Notes under the pieces: model-generated
Seen by the model: the letters and a program-made list of their open reading frames with translations, nothing else
What the model was told of the DNA's origin: nothing
Databases searched by the model: none
Origin: JAHCIE01 sp034431435
GTDB lineage: Bacteria > Chloroflexota > Anaerolineae > Epilineales > JAHCIE01
Direction: 5' to 3'
Length of the DNA stretch: 64,000 bases
Assembly (NCBI GenBank): GCA_034431435.1
Contig: DAOUDG010000030.1
Span: 1-64,000, forward strand
Program-made: the position numbers and the translations under genes
Shown here: piece after piece, positions 60,677 to 64,000 of the stretch
How positions within the stretch are numbered: position 1 is the first letter of the stretch
Layout of the letters: each line of letters begins with the position of its first letter

Positions 60677-61699
60677 ATGCTAGAAGCACAACGTACCGTT
60701 CAGCCGCTTAACCTGCACGACCAGTTCGGTCGTCACATCAATTACCTGCGCATCTCACTCACGGATCACTGCAACCTGCGGTGCGTCTATTGCATGCCGA
60801 CGCAGGGCCTTACCTTTCTGCCAAACCAGGACTTGCTCACGGCAGACGAGATCGAGGCCGTGGCGCAGGCAGCGGTGAGGGTAGGCTTTCGCAAGTTCCG
60901 CCTCACTGGCGGCGAACCGACGCTGCGCCGCGATGTCGTCGACATCGTCCGCCGCATCGCGAGCATCCCCGGCGTTGCCGACCTGTCGATGACGACGAAT
61001 GGTATTCGACTGACCGATCTAGCGGCTGACCTAAAGGCGGCGGGCCTGCGGCGGGTCAACGTCCATATTGACAGCCTGAACGCTGAGCGACTGCCGCAAC
61101 TCATGCGTTGGGGCCGCCTGGAGAAGCTCTGGGCCGGGCTGGAAGCGGCCGAGATGGCGGGCCTCGCGCCCATCAAGATCAACTGTGTGGTAACGAAGGG
61201 CTACAACGACGAGGATGTGGTCGACATGGCTCGCCTCACCCTGGCTCACCCCTGGGGCGTGCGTTTCATTGAGCTGATGCCATTAGGTGGCGGGGCGGAG
61301 GCCCAGGTGGCGGTGGACCATTTCGTTCCCAGTCGCGAGACCCAGTCGCGCATCGAGGCGGCGCTGGGCGAGCTGATGCCCATCCCCAACCGCGACCCAT
61401 CCGACGAGTCGCGCAACTATCGGCTGGCAGGGGCGCCGGGGGCCATCGGCTTCATCAGCCCGGTCAGCGCGCCGTATTGCGATACGTGCAACCGCATGCG
61501 GCTGACGGCGGACGGCAAGTTCCATCTGTGCCTGCTGCACGACGACGAGTTGGACGTAAAGGCGGCGCTGCGCGGCGGGGGCGGCCAAACTGCCGTTGAG
61601 GCGATTCTGGCGCGCGCGGTGGCGCTCAAGCCCACGGGACACGCCTTGCAGCGAGGCATCCATACCGAGGATCGCCGCATGTATCAGATCGGTGGCTAG
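60677..61699 (+). CDS. moaA: GTP 3',8-cyclase MoaA (radical SAM)
   Basis: 340 residues. The N-terminal cluster motif is Cys32-x3-Cys36-x2-Cys39 ('DHCNLRCVYCMP'), with 'LTGGEPTLRRDV' for SAM binding; the C-terminal cluster is 'PYCDTCNRMRLTADGKFHLCLL'. It starts molybdenum cofactor synthesis from GTP. The usual C-terminal GG ends the chain ('MYQIGG'), as in active MoaA. moaC and moaE/D are not in the window. Confidence 0.94.
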   Translation: MLEAQRTVQPLNLHDQFGRHINYLRISLTDHCNLRCVYCMPTQGLTFLPNQDLLTADEIEAVAQAAVRVGFRKFRLTGGEPTLRRDVVDIVRRIASIPGVADLSMTTNGIRLTDLAADLKAAGLRRVNVHIDSLNAERLPQLMRWGRLEKLWAGLEAAEMAGLAPIKINCVVTKGYNDEDVVDMARLTLAHPWGVRFIELMPLGGGAEAQVAVDHFVPSRETQSRIEAALGELMPIPNRDPSDESRNYRLAGAPGAIGFISPVSAPYCDTCNRMRLTADGKFHLCLLHDDELDVKAALRGGGGQTAVEAILARAVALKPTGHALQRGIHTEDRRMYQIGG

Positions 61700-61715
61700 C
61701 GACACGAGTCGCTGC

Positions 61716-61762
61716 GCCGACTCGGCCCTGTTGTGCCTCTTGGCTTCCACGGCCGAGTCGGC
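61716..61762 (+). terminator. Hairpin after moaA
   Basis: GCCGACTCGGCC (61716-61727) pairs perfectly with 61751-61762 across a 23-base loop, 16 bases after the moaA stop. The rest of the 298-base gap to the DUF47 gene shows no convincing gene. Confidence 0.55.
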
Positions 61763-61997
61763 GGCCACCCTCCGCGCGGCGGCTGAGCATATGACTGCCC
61801 TGCCGGGCCCACACCCCCGCTTCGGCTATGGCGGTCGCAACTTCTCGGAAGATGCGACGCTACGTGACAGTATGCCCGGTGTCCATCTCGGTGATGAGGC
61901 GCAGAGTAGCGCCGATGCCATCATGGAGCCAGCGCCCCCATCAGGCGCGCGGGCAGGCAGATGCGCGTCGACAGCGGAGTTCACGCAAGGAGCGGCT

Positions 61998-62627
61998 ATG
62001 GGAGCCTTTGACTGGCTCAAGCGTAAGCCTGACAAGTTTCTGGCGCTACTCGTGGATCAGGCCGACATGACTCAACGCGGCCTGGAAGCTCTCGAGGAGA
62101 CCATGGAACGGGGCATCGACAGCGATAGCGTTCGCCGGCTGCACCAGGCGGAGCATGACGCCGACGAGGTGCGCCGTATCCTGATCGACGAGCTGAACCG
62201 CAACTTCGTGACGCCCTTCGACCGTGAGGATATCTTCGCCCTGTCACGGGCCATCGACGACATTCTCGACTATGCCTACAGCACGGTGGACGAGATGCAG
62301 CTGCTCGGCATCCACCCTAACCCGTACCTGCGGCGCATGGTCTCCCTGCTCCACGAGGCGGCCCAGGAGATTCACATGGGCACGCTGCGCCTCAAGGACC
62401 ACCCCAATGTCGCCAGCGAGCACGCCATGCGCGCCAAGGCGCTGGAGAACCGCGTCGAGCGCGTGTACCGCGAGGCGATCGCCGCCCTGTTCCAGGGGCC
62501 GACGGACAACGAGCACATCATGGAGATGCTCAAGCTGCGGGAGATCTACCGCCACCTGAGCAATGCGGCCGACCGAGGTGACGAGGCGGCCAACGTCATC
62601 GGCGACATTGTGGTGAAGATGACATGA
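61998..62627 (+). CDS. DUF47/PhoU-like phosphate transport regulator
   Basis: 209 residues; ATG 61998 follows AAGGAG. An all-helical PhoU-like fold: 'KFLALLVDQADMTQRGLEALEETMERG', 'LHQAEHDADEVRRILIDELNRNFVTPFDREDIFALSRAIDDILDYAYSTVDEMQLLGI', 'LKLREIYRHLSNAADRGDEAANVIGDIVVKMT'. The E/DxxxD metal motifs of PhoU are visible. DUF47 proteins usually partner PiT permeases; the likely partner is at 52904-53896. Here the gene sits among molybdenum genes without clear reason. Confidence 0.88.
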   Translation: MGAFDWLKRKPDKFLALLVDQADMTQRGLEALEETMERGIDSDSVRRLHQAEHDADEVRRILIDELNRNFVTPFDREDIFALSRAIDDILDYAYSTVDEMQLLGIHPNPYLRRMVSLLHEAAQEIHMGTLRLKDHPNVASEHAMRAKALENRVERVYREAIAALFQGPTDNEHIMEMLKLREIYRHLSNAADRGDEAANVIGDIVVKMT

Positions 62628-62661
62628 GCCGAGGAGGACGGGATTCCCGCCTCCTCGGCTC
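62626..62661. terminator. Terminator hairpin after the DUF47 gene
   Basis: GAGCCGAGGAGG (62626-62637) pairs with CCTCCTCGGCTC (62650-62661), overlapping the stop codon; an inner GGGA/TCCC adds to the stem. Between convergent genes, so it may act both ways. Confidence 0.7.
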
Positions 62662-62680
62662 GCCATGCGGATACCGGCCC

Positions 62681-62713
62681 GCCCAGCGCCAGGGGCGCCG
62701 CCCTGGCGTGGGC
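62681..62713 (-). terminator. Terminator hairpin after mop
   Basis: CGCCAGGG (62687-62694) with CCCTGGCG (62701-62708), extended by GCCCA/TGGGC across a one-base bulge. It lies three bases past the mop stop. Confidence 0.65.
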
Positions 62714-62715
62714 GT

Positions 62716-62925
62716 TTACTCTGTCGCGAGCATGACGTTGCTGGCCTTGATAACGGCGTACACCGCCTTGCCCGGCGCCAGGCCCAAATCCTCGGCCGAC
62801 GTCTTGGTGATGATGGACACCAGGCGTGCGCCGCCCGGGAGTGCCACGACGATTTCGCTGTTGACGGCGCCGTGATTGACCTCGACCACCGTGCCCTTGA
62901 GCTGATTGCGAGCCGAAATCTTCAT
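62716..62925 (-). CDS. mop: Molybdopterin-binding (Mop/TOBE) protein
   Basis: 69 residues, a single Mop/TOBE domain ('SARNQLKGTVVEVNHGAVNSEIVVALPGGARLVSIITKTSAEDLGLAPGKAVYAVIKASNVML'). The ATG at 62925 follows AAGGAG. Molbindins of this size assemble into rings that store or buffer molybdate or tungstate. The ModE-like regulator at 59015 lacks this domain, so the two may act together. It lies 53 bases after modC on the same strand. Confidence 0.9.
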   Translation of the reverse strand: MKISARNQLKGTVVEVNHGAVNSEIVVALPGGARLVSIITKTSAEDLGLAPGKAVYAVIKASNVMLATE

Positions 62926-62978
62926 GCTGAGATGCTCCTTCCGTGTGCACGAGTCAGCAAACATCTCGCAATTATACT

Positions 62979-64000
62979 CTATCCAGCTCGCACAATGAGG
63001 TGAACCGCGCTGGCCTTGAACGAGGCCGACACGTCTTGGCCCACCGTCAGGCCAAGCTCCTGCGCGGAGCGCCGCGTGATGAGCGCGGTGACCGGGAAAC
63101 CGCAATCGATAGTCACCCGCACCTGCGCGCCGGCTGGCCGCAGCCGTAGCACCCGCCCACGCAAGACGTTCCTCGCGCTCGTCATGCCGCGTCCCACGTC
63201 GGGCAGAATAGTCACATCTTCCGGGCGAACGCAGGCCAGCACGGTCCGGCCCAACGGCGCGTCGCTCATCGCCTCCACCACGAAACCGCCGACATCAACC
63301 GCGGCCAGCCCGCCGTCCTGCGCGATGACGTGGCCGGGGGCGACGGTCTCGACGCCCACGAACTGCGCCACCTCAGCGTTGACAGGCGTGGTGAATACCG
63401 CCTCCGGCGTGCCCACTTGCAGCAATCGCCCGTCCATGATCACGCCCACCCGGTCGCCCAGAGCCAGCGCCTCATCGCGGTCGTGAGTCACCATGACCGT
63501 GGTCAGCCCTGTCTCGCGGACGATCTCCGCCACCTGCTCAACCAGGCCCGCGCGCGTCGGCGCGTCCAGCGCCGAGAACGGCTCGTCCAGGAACAGCGTC
63601 TCTGGCTCTAGCACCAGGGCGCGGGCCAGGCTAGTTCGTTGGGCCTCGCCGCCGGACAGGGCGCGGGCCTGCCGTCGCGCCAGATGGGCGATGCCCAGCC
63701 GCTCCAGCCAGACGGAGGCGCGCCGCTCGCGCTCGGCCCGGCCAACGCCGCGCAGGCTCAACCCGAGGGCTACATTGTCCACCACCGTCTTGTCCAGCAG
63801 CAGCGGCTCCTGGAGGACCATCGCCATGCGCCGCCGCAAGGCCGTCAGGTTCGACTGGGGCGTGATCGGTGTGCCGTCGAGCCAGATTGCCCCTGACGTG
63901 GGCGACAACAATAGCGCCAGCGCCAGCAGAAGCGTGCTCTTGCCCGCGCCGTTCGGCCCGATAACCGCCAGTATCTCGCCACACTCTACGGCCAGGTCGT
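62979..64000 (-). CDS. modC: Molybdate/tungstate ABC transporter ATP-binding protein (5' end outside window)
   Basis: The frame is open to the right edge, so the first residues are missing; 340 codons including the stop are present. Walker A is 'GPNGAGKSTLLLALALLL', signature 'ALSGGEAQRTSLARAL', Walker B 'TLFLDEPFSALD', switch His in 'TVMVTHDRDEAL'. After the ATPase comes a C-terminal regulatory part with TOBE sequence ('SARNVLRGRVLRLRPAGAQVRVTIDCGFPVTALITRRSAQELGLTVGQDVSASFKASAVHLIV'). The TOBE domain and the mop gene downstream support molybdate or tungstate import; permease and binding-protein genes should lie to the right. Confidence 0.85.
   Translation of the reverse strand, partial: DLAVECGEILAVIGPNGAGKSTLLLALALLLSPTSGAIWLDGTPITPQSNLTALRRRMAMVLQEPLLLDKTVVDNVALGLSLRGVGRAERERRASVWLERLGIAHLARRQARALSGGEAQRTSLARALVLEPETLFLDEPFSALDAPTRAGLVEQVAEIVRETGLTTVMVTHDRDEALALGDRVGVIMDGRLLQVGTPEAVFTTPVNAEVAQFVGVETVAPGHVIAQDGGLAAVDVGGFVVEAMSDAPLGRTVLACVRPEDVTILPDVGRGMTSARNVLRGRVLRLRPAGAQVRVTIDCGFPVTALITRRSAQELGLTVGQDVSASFKASAVHLIVRAG

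Noticed and set aside
61763..61997. Molybdenum-cofactor riboswitch or hidden gene between moaA and the DUF47 gene
   Set aside because: I could not recognise the conserved helices of a Moco riboswitch, and open frames here lack start signals and family features.

Overview
The window looks like a chromosomal segment of a GC-rich, probably single-membraned bacterium of the phylum Chloroflexota. This is inferred from the mix of genes: an FhaA-type FHA protein start, DUF2085 membrane proteins, DUF1573 proteins beside ResA/TlpA thioredoxins, C39-TPR proteins, a sortase with an LPXTG substrate, and lipoproteins with Pro/Thr/Gln-rich stalks. I see no rRNA, tRNA, CRISPR array, insertion sequence or prophage. 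Gene density is high.

Layout. 1-1.0 kb: 5' end of an fhaA-like gene and a membrane-anchored hypothetical. 1.1-5.0 kb: copper operon csoR-copZ-copA-DUF305 behind a CsoR-type operator. 5.0-12.8 kb: a BlaI/M56 regulatory pair flanked by four copies of one palindromic operator. The operators flank a divergent DUF1573 gene with an in-frame UGA (a candidate selenoprotein) and an operon of a beta-propeller lipoprotein, two Cys-type DUF1573 proteins, a SurA_N-TlpA fusion and a DUF2085 protein. 12.9-20.6 kb: System I cytochrome c maturation genes (ccmE, ccmF, ccmH, ccmG, CcmI-like, a di-haem cytochrome, ccmD, ccdA, resA/tlpA). 20.7-24.5 kb: C39-TPR protein, DUF2085 protein, adk, LPXTG protein and sortase. 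24.5-31.3 kb: der, a mono-haem cytochrome, trmD-rplS-rnhB-yraN, a PPK2 kinase and a GH172 protein. 31.3-32.8 kb: a toxin-antitoxin pair, a decayed gene and a GNAT. 32.9-43.4 kb (minus strand): a class II aldolase, then the branched-chain amino acid operon ilvB-ilvN-ilvC-leuA-leuC-leuD-cimA, headed by a promoter, a leader peptide rich in Ile/Leu/Val and an attenuator. 43.4-53.9 kb: housekeeping and metabolic genes (HAD, rsgA, PHP phosphatase, an AAA ATPase with an SOS-like promoter, M29 peptidase, EamA, LMW phosphatase, E1 alpha/beta, LLM oxidoreductase, PiT). 54.0-58.9 kb: lon, hsp20 and a peptide-type binding protein. 59.0-64.0 kb: molybdenum genes (ModE-like regulator, moeA, moaA, mop, modC) with a DUF47 gene between.

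The most notable signals are: (1) a UGA codon exactly where DUF1573 paralogues have the first Cys of Cys-Gly-Cys-Thr, followed at the right distance by a bacterial SECIS-like hairpin; (2) a BlaI-type regulon wired to extracytoplasmic thiol and cytochrome biogenesis instead of beta-lactam resistance; (3) an ilv leader-peptide attenuator; (4) a family of intergenic hairpins in which each arm is a short run of degenerate heptamers, with a different heptamer at each locus. The functional link between DUF1573 proteins, TlpA thioredoxins and cytochrome c maturation is an inference from gene order.
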